Source: Ruminococcus sp. CAG:563 | GTDB taxonomy: Bacteria; Bacillota; Clostridia; Oscillospirales; Acutalibacteraceae | DNA: 12,518 nt | Assembly (NCBI GenBank): GCA_000434915.1 | Contig: FR882070.1 | Location: 1 to 12,518, forward strand | Direction of reading: 5' to 3' | Part shown: positions 6,413-12,518 of the stretch, one piece after another | How the letters are laid out: every line of letters starts with the position of its first letter | Position numbering within the stretch: the stretch's first letter is position 1 | The notes under the pieces: model-generated | Database searches by the model: none | Seen by the model: only the letters and a program-made list of their open reading frames with translations | Told to the model about the DNA's origin: nothing | Translations under genes and position numbers: made by a program

Positions 6413-6617
6413 TTTATTGCTTATGTTTTAATTTTATTAAAAAATATTCATCTATTTTTCGAAGATTTGGGAATCTCACTTCATCTTTTTCTTTAACCAT
6501 TCCGCCGCAAATGCTCCTCCGCTCACTGCCGTGTTGAAACTTCGCAGAACCTGAATCAATTAAGGGTAGGCCTAGGAAGCTTCTGCTTCAATTTAATCTT
6601 ACAGATTTCATCTATAT
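6413..6617. other. Intergenic region upstream of spoIIAA, with a coding-like fossil
   Basis: The gap between spoIIAA and folC holds an AT-rich strip (6413-6480) that should contain the spoIIA promoter, and a markedly GC-richer block at about 6481-6575. On the minus strand, 6478-6551 reads VLRSFNTAVSGGAFAAEW followed by LKKKMK and a stop. Another minus-strand frame stays open for about 54 codons but lacks a good start site. A small hairpin, GAAGC/GCTTC, is at 6576-6589. The block may be a remnant of a gene end or a dispersed repeat. I do not recognise it with certainty. Confidence 0.35.
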
Positions 6618-6653
6618 AAAAAACAATCCCTTACCCAATAGGATAAAGGATTG
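6618..6653 (-). terminator. Rho-independent terminator of folC
   Basis: On the minus strand CAATCCTTTA pairs with TAAGGGATTG through ten pairs including one G-U. Inner TCC/GGG pairing leaves a TATT loop, and six Ts follow (6618-6623). It lies about 60 bp beyond the folC stop. Confidence 0.85.
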
Positions 6654-6711
6654 TCCGAAAATATTTTGTTGAAGCGTGGTCAAGAAAATGATTTCTTTTT
6701 GTAATGTGATG

Positions 6712-7983
6712 TCATTTAATGAATTTTTTAACATCCGAAGCGAGATAAAGCGAGCCGCAGACCAAAACAACATCGTCGTCCTTGGCCTTTTTCAAAGCCT
6801 TGTTATATGCTTTTTCGGGATTCGGTTCGGGTCGAACCTTCTTGCAATATTGCTTTGCCTCTTTGGCAAGCGACTTTGCATCAAGCGTTCTCGGATTCGA
6901 TGCTTCGGTCGTATAAATTCTCTCACAGAGAGGAGCAAGCTTTTTAACGGCATAGCCGTAGTCCTTGTCCTTCATCATTCCGAAAACGGCGATAATCTTT
7001 CTGTTTGCACAGAACTTAACGAGCGTATTGCAAAGAGCGTCAACACCCTCGGCGTTATGTCCGCCGTCGATTATCGTCAGCGGTGTATGAGAAACAATTT
7101 CCGTTCTCGCAGGAACTTTGACCTTAGAAATGCCGTCGATCAAACTCTTATATGTGACGTTCCATCCGTTCTGCTTGAGTACGTTGATTGCAGCAACCGC
7201 AGTTGCAAAATTATAAAGCTGATGCTTGCCCGTCAGCGGGATTTTAAAAGTACAGCCGGCGTAGATTATCGTCGAACCGTCAATTTCCTCACGAACAAGT
7301 CGGATTTTGCTCAATTCATGCGGATAATACTTGCAATTCTTCTCCTTGGCCTTATCCTTAATGAAGCGTTCAACGGCAAAATCAGGCTGAGGATAACCGA
7401 CAACATTTCCGCCCTCTTTGAATATGCCGCACTTCTGCTCGGCAATTTTCAGAAGCGTATCGCCGAGAATATTCGTATGATCGAGCGAAATCGAAGTTAT
7501 AACGCTGACCTCGGATTTCTTAATGATATTTGTTGAATCGAGAAGACCGCCGAGACCGACCTCAAGCACAACGATATCACAATTCTGCCTGAGAAAATAA
7601 AGAAAAGCCGTGATAGTGATAATCTCAAACTCCGTCGGCTCAATTCCCTGTTTTGAAAGCTTTTCGACAACAGGCTTGACCTCGGAAATAATCTCTGCCA
7701 AATCGGACTGCGGGATCATCACGCCGTTGATTTGGATTCTTTCACGAAAATCGACAACGAACGGAGACGTGAAAAGTCCGACCTTATATCCGCTCTCCGA
7801 GAGGACTGAGGCTATCATATGGCAGGTTGAGCCCTTGCCGTTTGTTCCCGCAACATGAACGTATTTCAGCTTATCCTGCGGATTGTCAAAGGCATTGCAC
7901 AAAGCCTCAATTCGTTCCATGCCGGGACGGCTTCCGAACCTGTCCCTCGAATGTATAAAATTCAATGCTTCGTTATAATTCAT
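6712..7983 (-). CDS. folC: Folylpolyglutamate synthase / dihydrofolate synthase
   Basis: This 423-residue Mur-ligase-family enzyme adds glutamate to folates, and often also to dihydropteroate, using ATP in the cytoplasm. Polyglutamylation retains folate cofactors in the cell. The P-loop GTNGKGST is at residues 46-53, preceded by YVHVA, and LFTSPFVVDFRERIQING follows, as is typical of FolC. The middle domain has TSISLDHTNILGDTLLKIAEQK, and the C-terminal domain starts near IIDGGHNAEGV, a variant of the usual DGAHN. The length matches the family. The start codon has only a weak AAGAG-type SD. The gene lies 137 bp downstream of valS on the same strand. A valS-folC pair is known in Bacillus, so co-transcription and T-box control are plausible. 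A strong terminator follows. Confidence 0.95.
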   Translation of the reverse strand: MNYNEALNFIHSRDRFGSRPGMERIEALCNAFDNPQDKLKYVHVAGTNGKGSTCHMIASVLSESGYKVGLFTSPFVVDFRERIQINGVMIPQSDLAEIISEVKPVVEKLSKQGIEPTEFEIITITAFLYFLRQNCDIVVLEVGLGGLLDSTNIIKKSEVSVITSISLDHTNILGDTLLKIAEQKCGIFKEGGNVVGYPQPDFAVERFIKDKAKEKNCKYYPHELSKIRLVREEIDGSTIIYAGCTFKIPLTGKHQLYNFATAVAAINVLKQNGWNVTYKSLIDGISKVKVPARTEIVSHTPLTIIDGGHNAEGVDALCNTLVKFCANRKIIAVFGMMKDKDYGYAVKKLAPLCERIYTTEASNPRTLDAKSLAKEAKQYCKKVRPEPNPEKAYNKALKKAKDDDVVLVCGSLYLASDVKKFIK

Positions 7984-8008
7984 GGTATCACTCTTTTATT
8001 ATAATCTT

Positions 8009-8025
8009 GCCTCTTCTGCAGAGGC
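8009..8025. other. Small hairpin upstream of folC
   Basis: GCCTCT (8009-8014) pairs with AGAGGC (8020-8025) around a 5-base loop, centred on a CTGCAG. No U-run follows on the minus strand, where it precedes folC. It could be a processing site or a chance hairpin in the valS-folC gap. Confidence 0.3.
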
Positions 8026-8081
8026 GTTAAGAAAGCTTCTAATAACTACGAATGCGAAATAGAATAGACGGCTAAATCATT

Positions 8082-8108
8082 ACCTCCCCAAAATAAAAAT
8101 GAGGAGGT
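8082..8108. terminator. Hairpin downstream of valS, possible weak terminator
   Basis: ACCTCCCC (8082-8089) pairs with GAGGAGGT (8101-8108) with one G-U pair and an 11-base AT loop. On the minus strand, the direction of valS, the hairpin is not followed by a U-run, so termination before folC would be weak. The U-rich side is on the plus strand, where there is no gene to terminate. Confidence 0.4.
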
Positions 8109-8120
8109 TGATTTTAATTT

Positions 8121-10748
8121 TTACTTTTGAAATTTCTCGATGCTCTCGTCGATCATGGCGATCTTGTCACGGAGCTTCTGAGCAGCTTCACGCTGACCGT
8201 CAACAACCGTCTTCGGTGCTTTCGCAACAAAATTTTCGTTGTTGAGCTTCTTGTCGATAAATTCAAGGTCTTTAAGAACCTTTTCCTTTTCCTTATTGAG
8301 TCTTGCAATTTCCTTTTCAAAATCAACAAGCTCACCGAGAGGAATATAAATCTTAGCGTCGGTCGTAACGATACAAACGGCGTCGTCAATCTCAAAGCTG
8401 TCTCCTATCTCGGCTTCCGAGCAGGAAGCAAGTCTCTGCATGAAGATACCGGCCTTTTCAAACGTATCCTTATGAGCCGTTGCGATATAATACTTAGCCT
8501 TCTTTGACGGCGGAACATTCATTTCCGCTCTGCGGTTACGGATAGCACGAACAGCTTCCATGATTCTGTCCATTTCCTGCTCTTCAACGCTGAAGTTGTG
8601 CTCGTCCTTATAAACAGGCCACTCTGAAATCATAATTGACTCACCGTCGTGAGGCAAGGTCTGCCAAATTTCCTCTGTGATAAATGGCATAAACGGGTGA
8701 AGAAGCTTAAGTGTGTTCGACATGATGTAAACGAGCATGTCTCTTGCCGTCTGAGCGGCTTTCTCGTCGCCCGAATTAAGTCTTATCTTTGAAATCTCGA
8801 TATACCAATCGCAGAATACATCCCAAATGAAATCGTAAAGCTTCTGAACGGCAATACCAAGCTCAAACTTGTCAAGGTTATCCGTAACTTCCTTTGTGAG
8901 CTTGTTGAACAGGCTGAGAATCCACTTGTCCTCAAGTGCAAGTTCATCGGGAATATGCGGGGCTTTTTCATCCTCGCCGAGATTCATGAGAATAAATCTT
9001 GCCGCATTCCAAAGCTTGTTTGCAAAGTTACGGCTTGCGCCGACCTTTTCGTCCGAGAAACGCATATCATTTCCGGGGCTGTTGCCCGTTGCGAGAGTAA
9101 ATCGGAGTGCGTCTGCGCCGTACTCGTCAATAACAATAAGCGGATCAATACCGTTGCCGAGTGACTTAGACATCTTTCTGCCCTGTGCGTCACGGACAAT
9201 ACCGTGAATGAATACAGTGTCAAACGGTCTTTCATGCATATTCTCAACAGACGAGAAAATCATTCTTGCAACCCAGAAGAATATAATATCATAGCCCGTA
9301 ACAAGTGTGCTTGTCGGGAAATAATGAGCAAGCTCGGGGGTCTTGTCCGGCCAGCCGAGAGTTGAGAACGGCCAAAGGGCGGATGAGAACCATGTATCGA
9401 GCGTATCGGGATCCTGTGTGAGATGAGTACAGCCACACTTCGGGCAAACCGTCGGTGTCTCCTTTGAAACAACAACCTCGCCGCAGTCGTCGCAATACCA
9501 TGCCGGGATTCTGTGACCCCACCAAAGCTGACGTGAAATACACCAGTCCTTGATGTTCTCCATCCAGTGATAATATGTCTTGTCAAAACGCTCGGGAACG
9601 AACTTGACCTCGCCGTTCTTTACGCAGTCGATAGCCGGCTTTGCGAGCGGCTCCATCTTAACGAACCACTGCTTTGAAACCTTCGGCTCAATTGAGCTGT
9701 GGCAACGGTAGCAAACGCCGACGTTATGCGAATAGTCCTCAATCTTAACGATAGCGCCCTCTTTTTCGAGGTCCTCAACGATCGCCTTACGAGCTTCCAT
9801 TCTGTCCATTCCGGCATACTTGCCCCATTCGGGCTTGATGTGTGCGTCGTCTGTAAATGTATCAATAACTTCAAGGTTATGTCTGAGGCCAACCTCAAAG
9901 TCGTTAGGGTCATGAGCCGGTGTGATCTTAACGCAGCCTGTTCCGAAGTCCATTTCAACATAGTCATCGGCAATGACCGGGATCTCTCTGTGAACGATCG
10001 GAAGAATAAGCGTCTTGCCGACAATATCCTTGTATCTTTCATCGTTCGGGTTAACTGCAACTGCGGTATCGCCGAGCATTGTCTCGGGTCTTGTCGTTGC
10101 AAGCTCAAGATAGCCGCTTCCGTCCTTAAACGGATAGCGAAGATGCCAGAAGTGACCTGCCTGATCCTCATATTCAACCTCGGCGTCCGAAATTGAAGTA
10201 AGGCAATGCGGACACCAGTTAACTATACGCTCGCCACGATAGATAAGCCCCTTATTGTAAAGATTGACGAAAACCTCTTTAACAGCCTTGCTGCAGCCCT
10301 CGTCCATTGTGAAACGCTCTCTGTCCCAGTCGCAGGAGGAGCCCATTTTCTTGAGCTGTTCGATGATTCTGCCACCGAACTTTTCTTTCCACTCCCATGC
10401 TCTTTTGAGGAAGCCCTCACGTCCGATATCTTCCTTTGTGATACCCTCTTTACGCATGGCTTCAACGATTTTAGCCTCGGTTGCGATAGATGCGTGATCC
10501 GTTCCGGGAAGCCACAAAGCGTCATAGCCCTGCATTCTTCTGTAACGGATAAGAATATCCTGAAGTGTGTTGTCAAGCGCATGACCCATGTGAAGCTGGC
10601 CGGTGATGTTCGGCGGCGGTATAACTATAGTATACGGCTTCTTCTCCGGATCGCACTTTGCGTGAAAGTACTTTCCGTCGAGCCAGAATTTATATATTCT
10701 GTCCTCAACGTCCTTGGGATCGTACTGTTTAGCAAGATCTTTTGCCAT
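8121..10748 (-). CDS. valS: Valyl-tRNA synthetase
   Basis: This 875-residue class I aminoacyl-tRNA synthetase attaches valine to tRNA-Val. The catalytic signatures are PPNITGQLHMGHAL (the HIGH motif as HMGH, 53-56) and GRKMSKSLGNG (KMSKS, 525-529). The editing domain that removes mis-attached threonine is marked by ATTRPETMLGDTAVAVNP near 217-234 and GTGCVKITPAHDPND near 269-283. CDDC (419-422) and CPKC (435-438) could form a zinc site. The C-terminus, about 805-875, is the Lys/Glu-rich coiled coil of bacterial ValRS. The length is typical (about 880). The ATG follows AAGGAGG at the proper distance. Expression is evidently governed by the upstream T-box leader. It is transcribed from a promoter inside the end of tetR, and folC follows. 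Confidence 0.98.
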   Translation of the reverse strand: MAKDLAKQYDPKDVEDRIYKFWLDGKYFHAKCDPEKKPYTIVIPPPNITGQLHMGHALDNTLQDILIRYRRMQGYDALWLPGTDHASIATEAKIVEAMRKEGITKEDIGREGFLKRAWEWKEKFGGRIIEQLKKMGSSCDWDRERFTMDEGCSKAVKEVFVNLYNKGLIYRGERIVNWCPHCLTSISDAEVEYEDQAGHFWHLRYPFKDGSGYLELATTRPETMLGDTAVAVNPNDERYKDIVGKTLILPIVHREIPVIADDYVEMDFGTGCVKITPAHDPNDFEVGLRHNLEVIDTFTDDAHIKPEWGKYAGMDRMEARKAIVEDLEKEGAIVKIEDYSHNVGVCYRCHSSIEPKVSKQWFVKMEPLAKPAIDCVKNGEVKFVPERFDKTYYHWMENIKDWCISRQLWWGHRIPAWYCDDCGEVVVSKETPTVCPKCGCTHLTQDPDTLDTWFSSALWPFSTLGWPDKTPELAHYFPTSTLVTGYDIIFFWVARMIFSSVENMHERPFDTVFIHGIVRDAQGRKMSKSLGNGIDPLIVIDEYGADALRFTLATGNSPGNDMRFSDEKVGASRNFANKLWNAARFILMNLGEDEKAPHIPDELALEDKWILSLFNKLTKEVTDNLDKFELGIAVQKLYDFIWDVFCDWYIEISKIRLNSGDEKAAQTARDMLVYIMSNTLKLLHPFMPFITEEIWQTLPHDGESIMISEWPVYKDEHNFSVEEQEMDRIMEAVRAIRNRRAEMNVPPSKKAKYYIATAHKDTFEKAGIFMQRLASCSEAEIGDSFEIDDAVCIVTTDAKIYIPLGELVDFEKEIARLNKEKEKVLKDLEFIDKKLNNENFVAKAPKTVVDGQREAAQKLRDKIAMIDESIEKFQK

Positions 10749-10793
10749 TGAAATATCCTCCTTATGTCAATGCAGTTAATTTACAGTATAAAT

Positions 10794-10827
10794 AAAAACT
10801 CGCCTCAAGGAAAACCCTTGAGACGAG
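10794..10827 (-). terminator. T-box attenuator terminator of valS
   Basis: On the minus strand CTCGTCTCAAGG (10816-10827) pairs with CCTTGAGGCGAG (10799-10810), twelve pairs with one G-U, followed by a T run (10794-10798). It is the intrinsic terminator that forms when uncharged tRNA-Val is absent. It alternates with the antiterminator containing the conserved T-box sequence just upstream. Confidence 0.93.
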
Positions 10828-11032
10828 ATAAAACCCGCGGTACCACTCAATTTGTATTCAAAGAATACCACTCAAATCCTTAACGCAGAATAACGGGAGG
10901 GTTCTACGGCAAAAGCTTTCTTCCCTCCGGCTCGGGAGCTACAATCCGAATAACGGCTGACGTCTTTCACCTGCCGACGCCTCTCTGAAAACCGAACAAC
11001 TCGAAAACTCTCCGTCTTTGCCTGTATTTATT
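10799..11032 (-). promoter_or_regulatory. T-box riboswitch leader (tRNA-Val) of valS
   Basis: The conserved antiterminator sequence TGAGTGGTACCGCGG lies at 10835-10849 (minus strand), with UGGU able to pair with the ACCA 3' end of uncharged tRNA-Val. Stem I is closed by GGAG (11010-11013) with CTCC (10935-10938). It carries an AGAGAG element and a distal hairpin GGCGTC/GACGTC with the AGGTGAAA loop sequence. The specifier fits GTA at 10940-10942, a valine codon immediately 5' of the closing CTCC strand. Stem III is GGAGGG/CCCTCC (10923-10928 with 10896-10901). The element controls transcription read-through into valS, and perhaps folC. A partial second TTGAGTGGTA lies at 10866-10875. Confidence 0.95.
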
Positions 11033-11038
11033 GAATTT

Positions 11039-11067
11039 ATTTTATCATCACAGAGGTTTTTTGTCAA
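11039..11067 (-). promoter_or_regulatory. Sigma-A promoter of the valS T-box leader
   Basis: On the minus strand there is a perfect -35 TTGACA (11062-11067), a 17-bp spacer and a -10 TAAAAT (11039-11044). The -35 lies inside the last codons of tetR, whose stop is at 11048-11050. Transcription should begin near 11032, just upstream of T-box stem I. Confidence 0.88.
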
Positions 11068-11686
11068 TAGAATTTGACTTTTTTTCGTTAGCGGCACGAA
11101 CAATGGCCGCTTCGATATTTCCAGAAACGGTTATGTTGAGCAAATGCATAAACTCCCGGCTCGACATCCGTGCAGCACCGTTAGTTTTGAGCCAGCTCTG
11201 CATCATTCCGCCGAAAGCTATTGCATAGAAATTTGAAATAAAATTTTTATAGAATTCGTCAACATCAAGATTTTTCGATTGAAGGTCGACAAAACGTTTT
11301 ATGCTTGAACTCAAGCCCTCATAAACAAAGTTTGAGAAATAGACCATTGCTCTTGAATTGATAACGCTGAGAATCTCGTTGCGATGCTCCTCTATGTATT
11401 TGAACAAAGCTTCGATTATGCTCTCCCAGTCGTCTCTTGTACCAACCTCACCGAGAAGAAACGCTTTGTTGTTTTTCTCGATAAGCTCAACCGCATCATG
11501 ATGGTACATCCACTCGACAAGAGCATAAATATCCTGAAAATGATAATAAAATGTCTGTCTGTTTACCCCGCAGGCATCAACTATCTCATGGATTTTGATC
11601 TTATCAAGAGGTTTTTTCCGCATCAGATTTCTTAACGATTCTGCAAGCATCAGTTTTGTTTTATCACCCGAACGCTGACTTGCCAT
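11048..11686 (-). CDS. TetR/AcrR-family transcriptional regulator
   Basis: This is a 212-residue DNA-binding regulator. The N-terminal helix-turn-helix is at about residues 29-55 (DKIKIHEIVDACGVNRQTFYYHFQDIYALV), where NRQTFYYHF is the classic TetR recognition-helix signature. The C-terminal ligand and dimer domain, with FYKNFISNFYAIAFGGMMQSWL near 164-185, resembles the TetR_C_8/DhaS-like group. No ligand can be assigned. The ATG at 11684-11686 has an AGGAAGTG SD. The gene has its own good promoter containing inverted and direct repeats that could be autoregulatory operators. No terminator separates it from the valS leader, so any read-through would meet the T-box. A 10-bp motif in its promoter recurs upstream of the ABC operon. 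Confidence 0.92.
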   Translation of the reverse strand: MASQRSGDKTKLMLAESLRNLMRKKPLDKIKIHEIVDACGVNRQTFYYHFQDIYALVEWMYHHDAVELIEKNNKAFLLGEVGTRDDWESIIEALFKYIEEHRNEILSVINSRAMVYFSNFVYEGLSSSIKRFVDLQSKNLDVDEFYKNFISNFYAIAFGGMMQSWLKTNGAARMSSREFMHLLNITVSGNIEAAIVRAANEKKSNSIDKKPL

Positions 11687-11717
11687 TTTATCACTTCCTA
11701 TCTAAAATATTGTTAAA

Positions 11718-11746
11718 ATTATAACACGTTATTATACAATTATCAA
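11718..11746 (-). promoter_or_regulatory. Sigma-A promoter of tetR
   Basis: On the minus strand there is a -35 TTGATA (11741-11746), a 17-bp spacer and a perfect -10 TATAAT (11718-11723), about 30 bp upstream of the tetR ATG. The spacer contains ATAACACGTTAT (11721-11732), a 5-bp-arm palindrome overlapping the -10. Confidence 0.85.
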
Positions 11747-11774
11747 GACATACTGTTATACAGTTGTTTATACA
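11721..11774. promoter_or_regulatory. Candidate TetR operator cluster
   Basis: Two palindromes flank the -35 of the tetR promoter: ATAAC-AC-GTTAT at 11721-11732 and ACTGT-TAT-ACAGT at 11752-11764. The heptamer TTATACA occurs three times, at 11732-11738, 11756-11762 and 11768-11774, with start-to-start distances of 24 and 12 bp. This dense arrangement across and upstream of the promoter suggests autoregulation. The AT-rich background makes some repetition expected. Confidence 0.45.
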
Positions 11775-11798
11775 TTTTTTCAGTTTTGTATGATTATA

Positions 11799-11825
11799 AG
11801 AGAAAAGCCTGCTCTAAAGGCAGGC
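11799..11825 (-). terminator. Terminator of the DUF2383-like gene
   Basis: On the minus strand GCCTGC (11820-11825) pairs with GCAGGC (11807-11812) around a 7-base loop, followed by TTTTCTCTT. It starts a few bases beyond the stop at 11832 and separates this gene from tetR. Confidence 0.78.
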
Positions 11826-11831
11826 AGAAGC

Positions 11832-12266
11832 TTATAAATACGGCCTTATTTCGGCAGTAAAATCGCTTTCGATTTTAATCAGTCTTTTTGTCAGTTCCTT
11901 TGACGATTCATCGGCGGCTTTATACTGATTCAGATATCGGCTGAGAGATTTCACGCCCATATTGCAGCCGTCGGTCATCAAATCGGCAATGGTAGCGTCG
12001 GAATTTTCCGCAGCCATTCTGAAATTTGTTTTAATCTGCGACATTCCCTTTACAATCGGGTTCGGATCCTTGCCGTCATCATGATATCTGCCGAGAAGCT
12101 TTTGAATATCACCGTTGAGCTGCTGATGGTCGTCCTTCAGGGCAATAAGCTTTACTCTGAATTCCTCATTTTTAACTTCGGAAAGCACATTGTCAATCGC
12201 CGCAACACCCATTTTTACCCCGGCGTCGCATTCTCTCAGAAGCCGAATCGTATCCTGTTCAATCAT
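11832..12266 (-). CDS. DUF2383-like / PA2169-family four-helix-bundle protein
   Basis: This is a 144-residue protein rich in long amphipathic helices, with no signal peptide or membrane segment. The pattern fits a four-helix bundle: residues 2-30 (TIRLLRECDAGVKMG), 34-62 (VKLIALKDDHQQLNGDIQKLL), 72-114 and 118-137. It recalls the ferritin-like DUF2383/PA2169 family, whose function is poorly known, so I assign none. A longer frame opens at 12323, but the ATG at 12264-12266 is chosen because a GAGAGGTG SD (12273-12280) sits six bases before it, and because the DTIRLLRECDAG segment begins there. It stands alone between its terminator and an upstream AT-rich gap. The family call is moderately confident. 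Confidence 0.7.
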   Translation of the reverse strand: MIEQDTIRLLRECDAGVKMGVAAIDNVLSEVKNEEFRVKLIALKDDHQQLNGDIQKLLGRYHDDGKDPNPIVKGMSQIKTNFRMAAENSDATIADLMTDGCNMGVKSLSRYLNQYKAADESSKELTKRLIKIESDFTAEIRPYL

Positions 12267-12283
12267 TTTCTTCACCTCTCCCC

Positions 12284-12485
12284 TATTATTTGCCGAAATA
12301 AAAAGTATATTCATGATTGTCACAGAGATAATTTTTTAAACGTGCGGCAAATTCGCATTTTTCCGGAACCGGGAAACAAAGCGGACAATTCAAATGCTTT
12401 ACGAAAAAAAATAATGCTTATTTATTCATTCTCTGAATTAATAAAAGATTTTTAAAACTTTTTATAAGTTTATTCAAACAAAGCC
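12284..12485. other. AT-rich intergenic region with weak hairpins
   Basis: This gap separates the minus-strand DUF2383-like gene from a plus-strand promoter at the window edge. It contains a short TGCG/CGCA hairpin followed by Ts (about 12341-12361) and AAACTT/AAGTTT at 12455-12471. No gene is supported. The promoter of the DUF2383-like gene must lie here but no strong match was found. Confidence 0.4.
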
Positions 12486-12513
12486 TTGACATTTCTAAAA
12501 TCTGTGGTAAAAT
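12486..12513 (+). promoter_or_regulatory. Sigma-A promoter of a gene beyond the window
   Basis: A perfect TTGACA (12486-12491), a 16-bp spacer and TAAAAT (12508-12513) point rightwards on the plus strand. The window ends five bases later, so the transcript and gene are not visible. Confidence 0.75.
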
Positions 12514-12518
12514 AACTC

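Noticed and set aside
6440..6460. A GAAT-containing sequence upstream of spoIIAA as a sigma-H -10 element.
   Set aside because: No AGGA-type -35 element is present at the required 12-14 bp, so the match is not better than chance in this AT-rich strip.
6414..6500. A 28-codon minus-strand frame (starting MVKEKDEVRF) directly upstream of the spoIIAA SD, as a possible leader peptide.
   Set aside because: There is no proper SD (the purine-rich GGCGGA is one base from the ATG), the C-terminal half is simply AT-rich Lys/Leu/Ile, and the surrounding frame is open without a start; chance is likelier.
6676..7536. A 286-codon open frame on the plus strand.
   Set aside because: It lies wholly antisense to folC, which has strong family motifs throughout; the plus-strand protein shows no recognisable domain and is a shadow frame.
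7998..8003. A perfect TATAAT on the minus strand just upstream of folC.
   Set aside because: No -35 hexamer is found at 16-18 bp and the leader would be only about 15 bases, leaving no room beyond the weak SD; not called as a promoter.
12267..12323. A 19-residue N-terminal extension of the DUF2383-like protein starting at 12323.
   Set aside because: The extension crosses the strong GAGAGGTG ribosome binding site, which is correctly spaced for the ATG at 12264-12266.

Overview
The window looks like chromosomal DNA of a spore-forming, Gram-positive anaerobe of the Clostridia, probably Oscillospirales/Ruminococcaceae-like. This is inferred from four things: a spoIIA sporulation operon, a T-box-controlled valS followed by folC, strong SD sequences (GGAGG) with sigma-A-type promoters, and a GC-rich hairpin-rich intergenic repeat of a style I associate with gut Clostridia. 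The species cannot be named from the sequence alone.

Layout, left to right. Positions 1-125 are a compact element with 11-bp terminal inverted repeats and five internal hairpins. A small Dabb-family gene (311-598, minus) is divergent from a four-gene plus-strand operon (753-4907). That operon encodes a complete carbohydrate-type ABC importer: a lipoprotein binding protein, two MalF/MalG-type permeases and a dedicated MsmX/UgpC-like ATPase. A GC-rich hairpin between two convergent stop codons (4909-4949) separates it from the minus-strand spoIIA operon (spoIIAA, spoIIAB, sigF; 6397 to 4948). Further right on the minus strand are folC (6712-7983), valS (8121-10748) with a T-box leader (about 10799-11032) and its own promoter, a TetR-family regulator (11048-11686) and a small DUF2383-like helical-bundle protein (11832-12266). 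The window ends on a good plus-strand promoter whose gene lies outside.

How the genes work together. The importer would bring an unidentified sugar or oligosaccharide into the cell; no glycosidase or sugar kinase lies nearby to name the substrate. SpoIIAA, SpoIIAB and sigma-F normally form the partner-switching module that turns on forespore transcription. ValS charges tRNA-Val, and the T-box reads uncharged tRNA-Val through a GTA specifier. FolC polyglutamylates folates, and its position behind valS matches the arrangement known in Bacillus.

The most notable observation is in spoIIAB. An 18-bp direct repeat with a 10-bp spacer adds 28 bp inside the codons leading to the ATP-binding N-box and shifts the frame. 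Removing exactly 28 bp restores a 145-residue SpoIIAB. Alternatively, losing one base from a C6 run leaves an in-frame 9-codon duplication. The locus is therefore a true mutation, a switchable site or an assembly error. Secondary observations are a 10-bp motif shared by the TetR promoter and the ABC-operon promoter region, three phased TTATACA repeats upstream of tetR, and a duplicated antiterminator-like motif in the valS T-box. I found no CRISPR array, tRNA or rRNA gene, transposase or phage gene, and no convincing new multi-gene system.
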